This document shows, piece by piece, positions 11,155-21,587 of a DNA stretch of 64,000 nt; position 1 is the first letter of the stretch, and every line of letters begins with the position of its first letter. The translations under genes were made by a program, and so were the position numbers. Below the pieces are notes generated by a model. That model did not search any database. It was not told where the DNA came from and saw only the letters and a list, made by a program, of their open reading frames with translations. This stretch comes from Xiphydria camelus (taxonomy: Eukaryota; Arthropoda; Insecta; Hymenoptera; Xiphydriidae): positions 11,108,580 through 11,172,579 of the forward strand of contig OY783198.1 in assembly GCA_963678675.1 (NCBI GenBank). The letters are read 5' to 3'.

Positions 11155-12620
11155 AAAAACTGTCACTCTTAGTTACCTGAAGTTTGTGGCTTAGTCATTT
11201 GAAAGACAAAATTGTATCCAAAGGTGTTTGACCAATAAAAGGAACAGAGATTTTAATACCATCTGCATTTCTGCAATTTTATATTCATACATTTCACTGA
11301 GTTCGAAAAAAAAGACTACCACTTTCTATGCCAACAATAAAAATTTAAAATTACAACTACGAAAATTGTTTCCATTCTCATAAAGAGTTAACTACAATTG
11401 TAACTAGGTTATTGCGGTGGTTATTGCTGATTTTGAATGTTGTAGTTTTTTTTTAATTCAGCGCATAGATATCTATATCTTTTCCCTACAACTTTCTACG
11501 CAAAACACTACAACTAACTACAAGATGTGTTTCAATTCTCGCAGTAAGTTGAAGTTATTGGCATTGTAACGGCGCTACCGGGTAGTCACACACTTCGGCA
11601 CGCTCTCTGACTGGCCCAGCTCGGGCAAGGTAGCAATATGTTGGGCGCCAGGTGTTCCGAAACACCAAAGGTAGTCACAATAGGTAATAGTCAGATCACG
11701 TGAACCGGAAACGGAACTCCGCTAGCTCAGCCCCGTATCGACGAAGGAGAGGGGCGGGGATCTTAAGACAAAGAAATGAATTTGAGGCGGCTTATAAAAA
11801 GAAATAACACTTAAGATTTTTATTTAGAGACCAACTCACGCGATATAAACTGGTCTAAGAACGCGGCGGCTATGGTAGGATCGGCTTTCGGTAACAATTC
11901 GTATCATTAATATACCTACCGGGACTATCAGCGCGAATCAATCGACGAGAGCCCTTACGAGAGACGATAGATAGCCAAGATAGCGTAGCGAAGGTAGCGA
12001 TCAGAAGATAGCTCGCAGATATTCGATAATCCAAGATAGCGTAGCAAAGATAGCGATAAAAGGTAGCAGAGATAATGGCGACGATAACGCTCGTAGGTCA
12101 CCAAGTAATCGAGTTTAAATCAGATAGCCGTTAATCGAGAAAGAAAGAAAGCACGGGACGCGAGGTTTGACCGAACGCACGCGGAACAAAGGGAGTCACA
12201 AGAACTAACGGTAATCGAGAATCGGTAACAATAAGCAGAGAGTAGAGAGCCAAGCGCACGAAATGTTTCACAAAGATATTACCGCACTACCGCGGCACAA
12301 CTATTTTCGTAAATCGATAATATGCTCAATAGCGTAGGAACGGTTTAACAGAGATAATACCGCACTACCGGCACAATTATTTTTTCCTAAATCGGTAACG
12401 AGCTCAATTCGCCTCAGGAAATTCGGTCGCCTCGTGCTCCCAAATTCCCAAAGCATCCCTAAACGCAGTCCATCGTAGTCGCTTTTTCTCGGCATTTTAG
12501 TAGTGTTATCTTCTTCAATCGTACGAGGGAGCAGTATGTACGCACTCTCTCTCATCTAACCGTCGCGTCGCGCCCACTTCCTACGTTGAGTCCGCAAATT
12601 TGCCTGTAGTACGCGCATCT
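11155..12620. other. Intergenic, possible decayed LTR-element sequence
   Basis: No convincing gene. The minus strand at about 11651-11661 reads TGGCGCCCAAC, which matches the start of a tRNA-Lys-type primer-binding site. To its right is a stretch rich in GATAGCGTAGCGAAGGTAGC-like repeats and a ~100-bp imperfect duplication (about 12280-12400). A 5' LTR read on the minus strand would fit, but neither a second LTR nor coding sequence was found. Confidence 0.3.
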
Positions 12621-13338
12621 TCCCGAGTGACAAGATTTCTCGGCCAATATAGATTCTATGTAGGCACGATATTGGTTTTGTACCGGCCAGCCTATGTAGG
12701 TTTTCCATTATGAGGGCAATGTTGGTTTGGGAACGGTCAACCTACATATACGTCACCTACATACAAGCGATATTGGTCCTATGAGGGACAGCCTATAAAG
12801 GTCACTTCCTACGTAGGAGCGATATTGGTTTGGCAATATCTGGCTTACATAGGCCATTCTATATAAGGGCAATCTTAGTTTTGCGAAAGTCATCCTATGA
12901 AGGCCAAATCCTACATAGGAGCGATATTGATTTTACAATATCCGGCTGTTATAGGTTATTCTTTATAGGGGCAATGTTGGTTTTGCGATTGTCAACCTAT
13001 ATGGGCCACATTACATGAGAGTGATGTTAGGCCTGTGACGGTCAGCCTATATAGGCCACATCCTATGTAGGGAAGATATTGGTTCCACAATATCTGGCTT
13101 TTATAGGTTATTCTTTATACGAGCGATGTTGGTTTTGCGATTGTCGACCTATATAGGCCACACTACATGTGAGCGATGTCAGTTCTGTGACGGCCAGCCT
13201 ATATAGAAGGGCATTCACCACAAAATATATATACAAAAGATGTCGCGTCGGTCATATATACTATAATATAAGATCGAGGGGACAATTCTTACACCCAGTA
13301 CTCTCGTTGGCTTCGGCACTGAACTCTAAAGTTTACTA

Positions 13339-13463
13339 TTGATCGGAAACGGAAATTGATCCGAGAACGTGTTCAAAAGCATCGATGTAAAAAGCGTGCT
13401 CAGAAAAAGTGGGAGCAAGTACGGAATGCTGCAGTGTTGGAAGAAGAAGGGGACTCTAGTTAG
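13339..13463 (+). pseudogene. Relic of 41-codon basic ORF, copy 1
   Basis: Same sequence as 20212-20337, but the start is ATTG instead of ATGG and the end has TCTAGT for TCTGGT. The same state is at 16776-16900 in copy 2. Confidence 0.45.
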
Positions 13464-13873
13464 TATTACATAAAAATCGTACGTAATTTAACATTTTATA
13501 ATCATTTTAGTACGCGTTTTATTGAAGTACTTTAACTTTTTATGAAGAAATGATTGTTCCTCATTTGATTGAATTTTTTATACTTTCTAATGGATATTAT
13601 AGTTGATTGAATATTGGAAACCTAACCTAAATCTCGAAAACGAGAAATATCATAATTTTTTATAAGATCGCGCGCGCGTTAATTCTATAGTAATATTTCT
13701 AAAAATTAACAATACTAATCTATGAAATTATCATTTCTCCAATGAAAATTTCCCTCGACTTGAGAGTTAACACTTAACTTGAGGGAGATTTATGCGATGA
13801 TATTGATTTATTATCAAGTTTTCACCATTACGTCACAATTTTCGATTTAAACGGAAATTTTACTGGACTATTA

Positions 13874-14059
13874 GGAGTGGACGCGCCAAGCAAGGGCGAT
13901 CCACGATGCCAGGTTGAAGCGGGCAGTTTCCCCCACAGTGACGTCAAGGCAACGGGGCTTTCCAACGCAGGCCCAGGACAAAGGAGCAAGGAGGACTCAT
14001 GCTCCTCGAAGCAATCGAAGGAAGGCATTCAACATGTTTTTTTTCGGTTCAGCTGTTAA
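13874..14059 (+). CDS. Short Ser/Lys/Gly-rich ORF in element core, copy 1
   Basis: The ~60-90-residue open frame contains VDAPSKGDPRCQVEAG and SKEDSCSSKQSKEGIQ, and lies about 80 bp upstream of an AATAAA (14137). The frame stays open upstream to about 13780. It may be a 3' exon of a small element-borne gene. No domain recognised. Identical protein in copies 2-4 (17311-17496, 20748-20933, 23855-24040). A minus-strand 66-codon ORF over the same bases is taken as its shadow. Confidence 0.3.
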   Translation, partial: GVDAPSKGDPRCQVEAGSFPHSDVKATGLSNAGPGQRSKEDSCSSKQSKEGIQHVFFRFSC

Positions 14060-14647
14060 TTAATCATAATAAGTGATTCATGAATTTTAATATAATTATG
14101 CTGTTCTCTATATGGAAATTCGATATTTCTCTGTGCAATAAAAATTGATGTTCTATGCATTTGATTGATTTTATCTTAATTATTCTTACCATTTGACTTT
14201 AATTGTTTCGGCAATGTATGGCCTGTGATATAGTCCGTGGATTACTTGGTCTGTATAATCTCTGAATCACTCAATTGGCTTATGTAGGTGGTACATCACA
14301 CGGCGTGAATAGCCTCCATTGCGAGACTGTTGTACTCTTGCTACGTAGGCCTAAACAGACTCTAGCTTGCTGGCCTATGTAGCCTGAATATCGTGAGGCC
14401 TATATCGTTCGCAAATTAAATACCCTATATAGCCTGAATATCACGTGGCCTATATAGTCTACAAATGGTAAGGCTTATATAGGCTGTACATTGCATGGCC
14501 TACAAAGTCTGTAAATCGTGTGGCCTATATAGTCTGCAAGGCTGTACATTGCATGGTCTATATAGTCTGTAAATAGTGTGACCTACATAGGCTCTACATT
14601 GCATGGCCTATATAGCCACTTTATAGACGAGCGTTACACTTCCTATA

Positions 14648-15043
14648 CAGGGTGATTCGAAATGGGCGCACTTCCTCTCGTAGAGAGATTCTTCGCAAAA
14701 AACTGAACCGAAAGTTCCTGTACAAAATTTTTGTGCTCCGCACAAATTTGGTGAATTTTTTTACGACTCAGGTGGTGCTTTTCGAATATTAGGGTGCCTT
14801 CCGCCGCTCCGATGATTGATTTCAAAATTCTAGGCTGCAGAGGAGGCACGCTGGAATAACTACTGCGAGTTTCGCTGCCGTCTAAAATCTTGTCCCTTGA
14901 ATCTGACTTTGGATTGGATATTTTCGAACTGGATTATCTTGTAAACTAGGCGGAGCACAACAATTTTGTACAGGAACTTTCGGTTCAGTTGTTTGCGAAG
15001 AATCTCTCTACGAGAGGAAGTGCGCCCATTTCGAATCACCCTG
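14648..15043. mobile_element. 396-bp TA-flanked MITE in copy 1
   Basis: CAGGGTGATTCGAAATGGGC at the left and its inverse at the right. The ~65-bp ends are near-perfect inverted repeats (CTCTCGTAGAGAGATTCTTC mirrored). The matching position in copy 3 (about 21484-21495) reads TTCCTATATAGGCAC with no insert, so the insertion duplicated TA. Tc1/mariner-type ends are a fair guess. Confidence 0.88.
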
Positions 15044-15141
15044 TATAGGCACTATGCAGGCTGCAGCTCGGTCGGCCTATATTGCCACCTCGGAAGGCCG
15101 ATGTTGCCCCTACATAGAGCCGATGAATTTTGTCATTCGGG

Positions 15142-15752
15142 TTGGCTAGCTCCGATAAATTTCAAAGCCTTACAACCGTGATTCATGACCGATTTTTTGC
15201 AGGTAGGGTTATACCATCGTGTTTGCAATAAAATTATCTTCATTTTCATGTATAGTTTAATTGGTAAGCAGATCGGTGCAAATTGCTCATATCAGCTCAC
15301 CTGTTTATATAGTTGTAAGGGTAGTCTTGAGCATATTTTATTAGCCTACCGCCATTAGCCATTAGATATATTCATTGACGTATTGTTTGATAAAAAATAC
15401 TTTTCATCCGGTAAGCAGATCGGTGAAGAACGTCTCTAGTTCGGATTTTAGATTATTACGCGATCTAATTGGTGATCGACTTTCCCCCTCTGATTACCAT
15501 GCGCAACGCTGTTATCGCCTCTGCGCGCCCACTCAGCAGATCGCCAATCGAAGAAACTATTGTCTTCCTTGTGTTGGTTCTGATGCGCGCGCAGCTCGCT
15601 GGATTTCCTCGTGGCTCCGGAACTATCCCCTCACGCGGATGACGACTTGACGAATCCCTCCGGAATATTCCTCTGCGGGATCACGCGGAGGATCCCGATA
15701 TATGAAGCTAACTTCCAAGTGATCCATCCATGCCGAAGAAACGGGGTGCCTA
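15142..15752 (+). repeat. Spacer between element copies 1 and 2
   Basis: 611 bp with no recognised gene. It contains GGTAAGCAGATCGGTG twice (about 15264 and 15410) and a GC-rich right half. A 91-codon ORF at 15375-15650 has no recognisable domain and I do not call it. The spacer recurs at 18579-19189, as expected if the 3437-bp unit was amplified by unequal exchange. Confidence 0.7.
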
Positions 15753-15774
15753 CCCGAGTGACAAGATTTCTCGG

Positions 15775-16645
15775 CCAATAAAGATTCTATGTAGGCACGA
15801 TATTGGTTTTGTACCGGCCAGCCTATGTAGGTTTTCCATTATGAGGGCAATGTTGGTTTGGGAACGGTCAACCTACATATACGTCACCTACATACAAGCG
15901 ATATTGGTCCTATGACGGACAGCTTATAAAGGTCACTTCCTACGTAGGGGCGATATTGGTTTGGCAATATCTGGCCTACATAGGCCATTCTATATAAGGG
16001 CAATCTTAGTTTTGCGAAAGTCATCCTATGAAGGCCAAATCCTACATAGGAGCGATATTGATTTTACAATATCCGGCTGTTATAGGTTATCCTTTATAGG
16101 GGCAATGTTGGTTTTGCGATTGTCAACCTATATGGGCCACACTACATGCGAGCGATGTTAGGCCTGTGACGGTCAGCCTATATAGGCCATATCCTATGTA
16201 GGGACGGTATTGGTTTCACAATATCCGGCTTTTATAGGTTATCCTGTATAGGGGCGATGTCGGTGTTGCGATTGTCAACCTATATGGGCCACACTACATG
16301 CGAGAGATGTTAGGCCTGTGACGGTCAGCCTATATAGGCCACATCCTATGTAGGGGCGGTATTGGTTTCACAATATCCGGCTGTTATAGGTTATCCTGTA
16401 TAGGGGCGATGTCGGTGTTGCGATTGTCAACCTATATAGGCCACACTACATGTTGGCGATGTTAGGCCTGTGACGGTCAGCCTATATAGGCCACATCCTA
16501 TGTAGGGAAGATATTGGTTCCACAAAATATCCGGCTTTTATAGGTTATTCTTTATACGAACGATGTTGGTTTTGCGATTGTCGACCTATATAGGCCACAC
16601 TACATGTGAGCGATGTCAGTTCTGTGACGGCCAGCCTATATAGAA
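15775..16645 (+). repeat. Left-arm array with 152-bp higher-order repeat (copy 2)
   Basis: Consecutive ~25-bp units each carry a palindrome such as CCTATATAGG or CCTATGTAGG. They are grouped into six-unit, 152-bp blocks at the inner end. The same array recurs at 12640-13210, 19212-20082 and (inverted) 24700-25575. Confidence 0.85.
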
Positions 16646-16775
16646 GGGCATTCACCACAAAATATATATACAAAAGATGTCGCGTCGGTCATATATACTA
16701 TAATATAAGATCGAGGGGACAATTCTTACACCCAGTACTCTCGTTGGCTTCGGCACTGAACTCTAAAGTTTACTA

Positions 16776-16900
16776 TTGATCGGAAACGGAAATTGATCCG
16801 AGAACGTGTTCAAAAGCATCGATGTAAAAAGCGTGCTCAGAAAAAGTGGGAGCAAGTACGGAATGCTGCAGTGTTGGAAGAAGAAGGGGACTCTAGTTAG
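16776..16900 (+). pseudogene. Relic of 41-codon basic ORF, copy 2
   Basis: Identical to the copy 1 relic: initiating ATG lost and an early TAG. Confidence 0.45.
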
Positions 16901-17310
16901 TATTACATAAAAATCGTACGTAATTTAACATTTTATAATCATTTTAGTACGCGTTTTATTGAAGTACTTTAACTTTTTATGAAGAAATGATTGTTCCTCA
17001 TTTGATTGAATTTTTTATACTTTCTAATGGATATTATAGTTGATTGAATATTGGAAACCTAACCTAAATCTCGAAAACGAGAAATATCATAATTTTTTAT
17101 AAGATCGCGCGCGCGTTAATTCTATAGTAATATTTCTAAAAATTAACAATACTAATCTATGAAATTATCATTTCTCCAATGAAAATTTCCCTCGACTTGA
17201 GAGTTAACACTTAACTTGAGGGAGATTTATGCGATGATATTGATTTATTATCAAGTTTTCACCATTACGTCACAATTTTCGATTTAAACGGAAATTTTAC
17301 TGGACTATTA

Positions 17311-17496
17311 GGAGTGGACGCGCCAAGCAAGGGCGATCCACGATGCCAGGTTGAAGCGGGCAGTTTCCCCCACAGTGACGTCAAGGCAACGGGGCTTTCC
17401 AACGCAGGCCCAGGACAAAGGAGCAAGGAGGACTCATGCTCCTCGAAGCAATCGAAGGAAGGCATTCAACATGTTTTTTTTCGGTTCAGCTGTTAA
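17311..17496 (+). CDS. Short Ser/Lys/Gly-rich ORF in element core, copy 2
   Basis: Base-identical to copy 1 as part of the tandem unit. See 13874-14059. Confidence 0.3.
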   Translation, partial: GVDAPSKGDPRCQVEAGSFPHSDVKATGLSNAGPGQRSKEDSCSSKQSKEGIQHVFFRFSC

Positions 17497-18084
17497 TTAA
17501 TCATAATAAGTGATTCATGAATTTTAATATAATTATGCTGTTCTCTATATGGAAATTCGATATTTCTCTGTGCAATAAAAATTGATGTTCTATGCATTTG
17601 ATTGATTTTATCTTAATTATTCTTACCATTTGACTTTAATTGTTTCGGCAATGTATGGCCTGTGATATAGTCCGTGGATTACTTGGTCTGTATAATCTCT
17701 GAATCACTCAATTGGCTTATGTAGGTGGTACATCACACGGCGTGAATAGCCTCCATTGCGAGAGTGTTGTACTCTTGCTACGTAGGCCTAAACAGACTCT
17801 AGCTTGCTGGCCTATGTAGCCTGAATATCGTGAGGCCTATATCGTTCGCAAATTAAATACCCTATATAGCCTGAATATCACGTGGCCTATATAGTCTACA
17901 AATGGTAAGGCTTATATAGGCTGTACATTGCATGGCCTACAAAGTCTGTAAATCGTGTGGCCTATATAGTCTGCAAGGCTGTACATTGCATGGTCTATAT
18001 AGTCTGTAAATAGTGTGACCTACATAGGCTCTACATTGCATGGCCTATATAGCCACTTTATAGACGAGCGTTACACTTCCTATA

Positions 18085-18480
18085 CAGGGTGATTCGAAAT
18101 GGGCGCACTTCCTCTCGTAGAGAGATTCTTCGCAAAAAACTGAACCGAAAGTTCCTGTACAAAATTTTTGTGCTCCGCACAAATTTGGTGAATTTTTTTA
18201 CGACTCAGGTGGTGCTTTTCGAATATTAGGGTGCCTTCCGCCGCTCCGATGATTGATTTCAAAATTCTAGGCTGCAGAGGAGGCACGCTGGAATAACTAC
18301 TGCGAGTTTCGCTGCCGTCTAAAATCTTGTCCCTTGAATCTGACTTTGGATTGGATATTTTCGAACTGGATTATCTTGTAAACTAGGCGGAGCACAACAA
18401 TTTTGTACAGGAACTTTCGGTTCAGTTGTTTGCGAAGAATCTCTCTACGAGAGGAAGTGCGCCCATTTCGAATCACCCTG
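18085..18480. mobile_element. 396-bp TA-flanked MITE in copy 2
   Basis: Identical in position and sequence to 14648-15043 within the 3437-bp tandem unit, so it was copied with the unit rather than inserted twice. Confidence 0.88.
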
Positions 18481-18578
18481 TATAGGCACTATGCAGGCTG
18501 CAGCTCGGTCGGCCTATATTGCCACCTCGGAAGGCCGATGTTGCCCCTACATAGAGCCGATGAATTTTGTCATTCGGG

Positions 18579-19189
18579 TTGGCTAGCTCCGATAAATTTC
18601 AAAGCCTTACAACCGTGATTCATGACCGATTTTTTGCAGGTAGGGTTATACCATCGTGTTTGCAATAAAATTATCTTCATTTTCATGTATAGTTTAATTG
18701 GTAAGCAGATCGGTGCAAATTGCTCATATCAGCTCACCTGTTTATATAGTTGTAAGGGTAGTCTTGAGCATATTTTATTAGCCTACCGCCATTAGCCATT
18801 AGATATATTCATTGACGTATTGTTTGATAAAAAATACTTTTCATCCGGTAAGCAGATCGGTGAAGAACGTCTCTAGTTCGGATTTTAGATTATTACGCGA
18901 TCTAATTGGTGATCGACTTTCCCCCTCTGATTACCATGCGCAACGCTGTTATCGCCTCTGCGCGCCCACTCAGCAGATCGCCAATCGAAGAAACTATTGT
19001 CTTCCTTGTGTTGGTTCTGATGCGCGCGCAGCTCGCTGGATTTCCTCGTGGCTCCGGAACTATCCCCTCACGCGGATGACGACTTGACGAATCCCTCCGG
19101 AATATTCCTCTGCGGGATCACGCGGAGGATCCCGATATATGAAGCTAACTTCCAAGTGATCCATCCATGCCGAAGAAACGGGGTGCCTA
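18579..19189 (+). repeat. Spacer between element copies 2 and 3
   Basis: Essentially identical copy of 15142-15752. Confidence 0.75.
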
Positions 19190-20211
19190 CCCGAGTGACA
19201 AGATTTCTCGGCCAATAAAGATTCTATGTAGGCACGATATTGGTTTTGTACCGGCCAGCCTATGTAGGTTTTCCATTATGAGGGCAATGTTGGTTTGGGA
19301 ACGGTCAACCTACATATACGTCACCTACATACAAGCGATATTGGTCCTATGACGGACAGCTTATAAAGGTCACTTCCTACGTAGGGGCGATATTGGTTTG
19401 GCAATATCTGGCCTACATAGGCCATTCTATATAAGGGCAATCTTAGTTTTGCGAAAGTCATCCTATGAAGGCCAAATCCTACATAGGAGCGATATTGATT
19501 TTACAATATCCGGCTGTTATAGGTTATCCTTTATAGGGGCAATGTTGGTTTTGCGATTGTCAACCTATATGGGCCACACTACATGCGAGCGATGTTAGGC
19601 CTGTGACGGTCAGCCTATATAGGCCATATCCTATGTAGGGACGGTATTGGTTTCACAATATCCGGCTTTTATAGGTTATCCTGTATAGGGGCGATGTCGG
19701 TGTTGCGATTGTCAACCTATATGGGCCACACTACATGCGAGAGATGTTAGGCCTGTGACGGTCAGCCTATATAGGCCACATCCTATGTAGGGGCGGTATT
19801 GGTTTCACAATATCCGGCTGTTATAGGTTATCCTGTATAGGGGCGATGTCGGTGTTGCGATTGTCAACCTATATAGGCCACACTACATGTTGGCGATGTT
19901 AGGCCTGTGACGGTCAGCCTATATAGGCCACATCCTATGTAGGGAAGATATTGGTTCCACAAAATATCCGGCTTTTATAGGTTATTCTTTATACGAACGA
20001 TGTTGGTTTTGCGATTGTCGACCTATATAGGCCACACTACATGTGAGCGATGTCAGTTCTGTGACGGCCAGCCTATATAGAAGGGCATTCACCACAAAAT
20101 ATATATACAAAAGATGTCGCGTCGGTCATATATACTATAATATAAGATCGAGGGGACAATTCTTGCACCCAGTACTCTCGTGGGCTTCGGCACTGAACTC
20201 TAAAGTTTACT

Positions 20212-20337
20212 ATGGATCGGAAACGGACATTGATCCGAGAACGTGTTCAAAAGCATCGATGTAAAAAGCGTGCTCAGAAAAAGTGGGAGCAAGTACGGAA
20301 TGCTGCAGTGTTGGAAGAAGAAGGGGACTCTGGTTAG
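20212..20337 (+). CDS. 41-residue basic ORF in element copy 3, unknown
   Basis: Starts ATGGATCGG and ends GGTTAG. The product begins MDRKRTLIRERVQKHRCKKR, continues with a Lys/Gln/Trp helix-like stretch and ends in an acidic EEEGDSG. The basic-then-acidic layout could be a DNA-binding N-terminus or a first exon. A splice-donor-like GTTAGT overlaps the stop, so the ORF may continue into a downstream exon. It lies just inside the left array. The copy 4 version differs by one amino acid. I do not recognise it, and expression is unproven. Confidence 0.35.
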   Translation: MDRKRTLIRERVQKHRCKKRAQKKWEQVRNAAVLEEEGDSG

Positions 20338-20747
20338 TATTACATAAAAATCGTACGTAATTTAACATTTTATAATCATTTTAGTACGCGTTTTATTGAA
20401 GTACTTTAACTTTTTATGAAGAAATTATTGTTCCTCATTTGATTGAATTTTTTATACTTTCTAATGGATATTATAGTTGATTGAATATTGGAAACCTAAC
20501 CTAAATCTCGAAAACGAGAAATATCATAATTTTTTATAAGATCGCGCGCGCGATAATTCTATAGTAATATTTCTAAAAATTAACAATACTAATCCATGAA
20601 ATTATCATATCTCCCATGAAAATTTCCCTCGACTTGAGAGTTAACACTTAACTTGAGGGAGATTTATGCGATGATATTGATTTATTATCAAGTTTTCACC
20701 ATTACGTCACAATTTTCGATTTAAACGGAAATTTTACTGGACTATTA

Positions 20748-20933
20748 GGAGTGGACGCGCCAAGCAAGGGCGATCCACGATGCCAGGTTGAAGCGGGCAG
20801 TTTCCCCCACAGTGACGTCAAGGCAACGGGGCTTTCCAACGCAGGCCCAGGACAAAGGAGCAAGGAGGACTCATGCTCCTCGAAGCAATCGAAGGAAGGC
20901 ATTCAACATGTTTTTTTTCGGTTCAGTTGTTAA
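20748..20933 (+). CDS. Short Ser/Lys/Gly-rich ORF in element core, copy 3
   Basis: Same protein as copy 1; the surrounding sequence shows several substitutions. Confidence 0.3.
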   Translation, partial: GVDAPSKGDPRCQVEAGSFPHSDVKATGLSNAGPGQRSKEDSCSSKQSKEGIQHVFFRFSC

Positions 20934-21587
20934 TTAATCATAATAAGTGATTCATGAATTTTAATATAATTATGCTGTTCTCTATATGGAAATTCGATAT
21001 TTCTCTGTGCAATAAAAATTGATGTTCTATGCATTTGATTGATTTTATCTTAATTATTCTTACCATTTGACTTTAATTGTTTCGGCAATGTTTGGCCTGT
21101 GATATAGTCCGTGAATTACTCTTGGTCTGTATAATATCTGAATCACTCAATTGGCTTATGTAGGTGGTACATCACACGGCGTGAATAGCCTCCATTGCGA
21201 GTGTTGTACTCTTGCTACGTAGGCCTATACAGACTCTAGCTTGCTGGCCTATATGTAGCCTGAATATCACGTGGCCTATATATTCTGCAAATGGTAAGGC
21301 TTATATAGGCTGTACATTGTATGGCCTACATAGTCTGTAAATCGTGTGGCCCATATAGTCTGCAAAGCGTACGGCCTGTATAGGCTGTACATTGCATGGC
21401 CTATATAGTCTGTAAATAGTGTGACCTACATAGGCTCTACATTGCATGGCCTATATAGCCACTTTATAGACGAGCGTTACACTTCCTATATAGGCACTAT
21501 GCAGGCTGCAGCTCGGTCGGCCTATATTGCCACCTCGGAAGGCCGATGTTGCCCCTACATAGAGCCGATGAATTTTGTCAGTCGGGT

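Larger units (their letters stand above)
12622..15141 (+). mobile_element. Palindrome-array element, copy 1
   Basis: Begins CCCGAGTGACAAGATTTC and ends with the inverse of CCCGAATGACAAAATTCA. The left arm (~12640-13210) is an array of ~25-bp units built on CCTATATAGG-like palindromes; the right arm (~14210-14640) is a second array in the same style. The core between them has an AATAAA at 14137 and two short ORF relics. Compared with copy 2 its left array is shorter by roughly 300 bp (two 152-bp higher-order units). A 396-bp MITE is inserted at 14648-15043. Confidence 0.8.
15753..18578 (+). mobile_element. Palindrome-array element, copy 2
   Basis: Ends are TA-CCCGAGTGAC on the left and ...CATTCGGG on the right. 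The left array runs about 15775-16645 and includes 152-bp higher-order units (the GGCCTGTGACGGTCAGCC block recurs at 16161, 16313 and 16465). The right array is 17650-18065. The MITE is at 18085-18480. From 13200 onward copies 1 and 2 are nearly base-for-base identical at a 3437-bp offset. Confidence 0.82.
19190..21587 (+). mobile_element. Palindrome-array element, copy 3
   Basis: Left part identical to copy 2 at a 3437-bp offset. The right end differs: TGTCAGTCGGG-TA, no MITE, and a right array about one unit different. TA lies directly outside both ends, as for a 2-bp target duplication. The flanking DNA to the right (21588 on) is unrelated to the spacers at 15142 and 18579. Confidence 0.82.

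Noticed and set aside
13828..14028. 66-codon minus-strand ORF repeated in all element copies
   Set aside because: It overlaps the plus-strand core ORF. The plus strand has the AATAAA downstream, so it was preferred, though both may be non-coding.
15375..15650. 91-codon ORF in the tandem spacer
   Set aside because: No domain, no supporting signals. Its two copies are identical only because of recent duplication.
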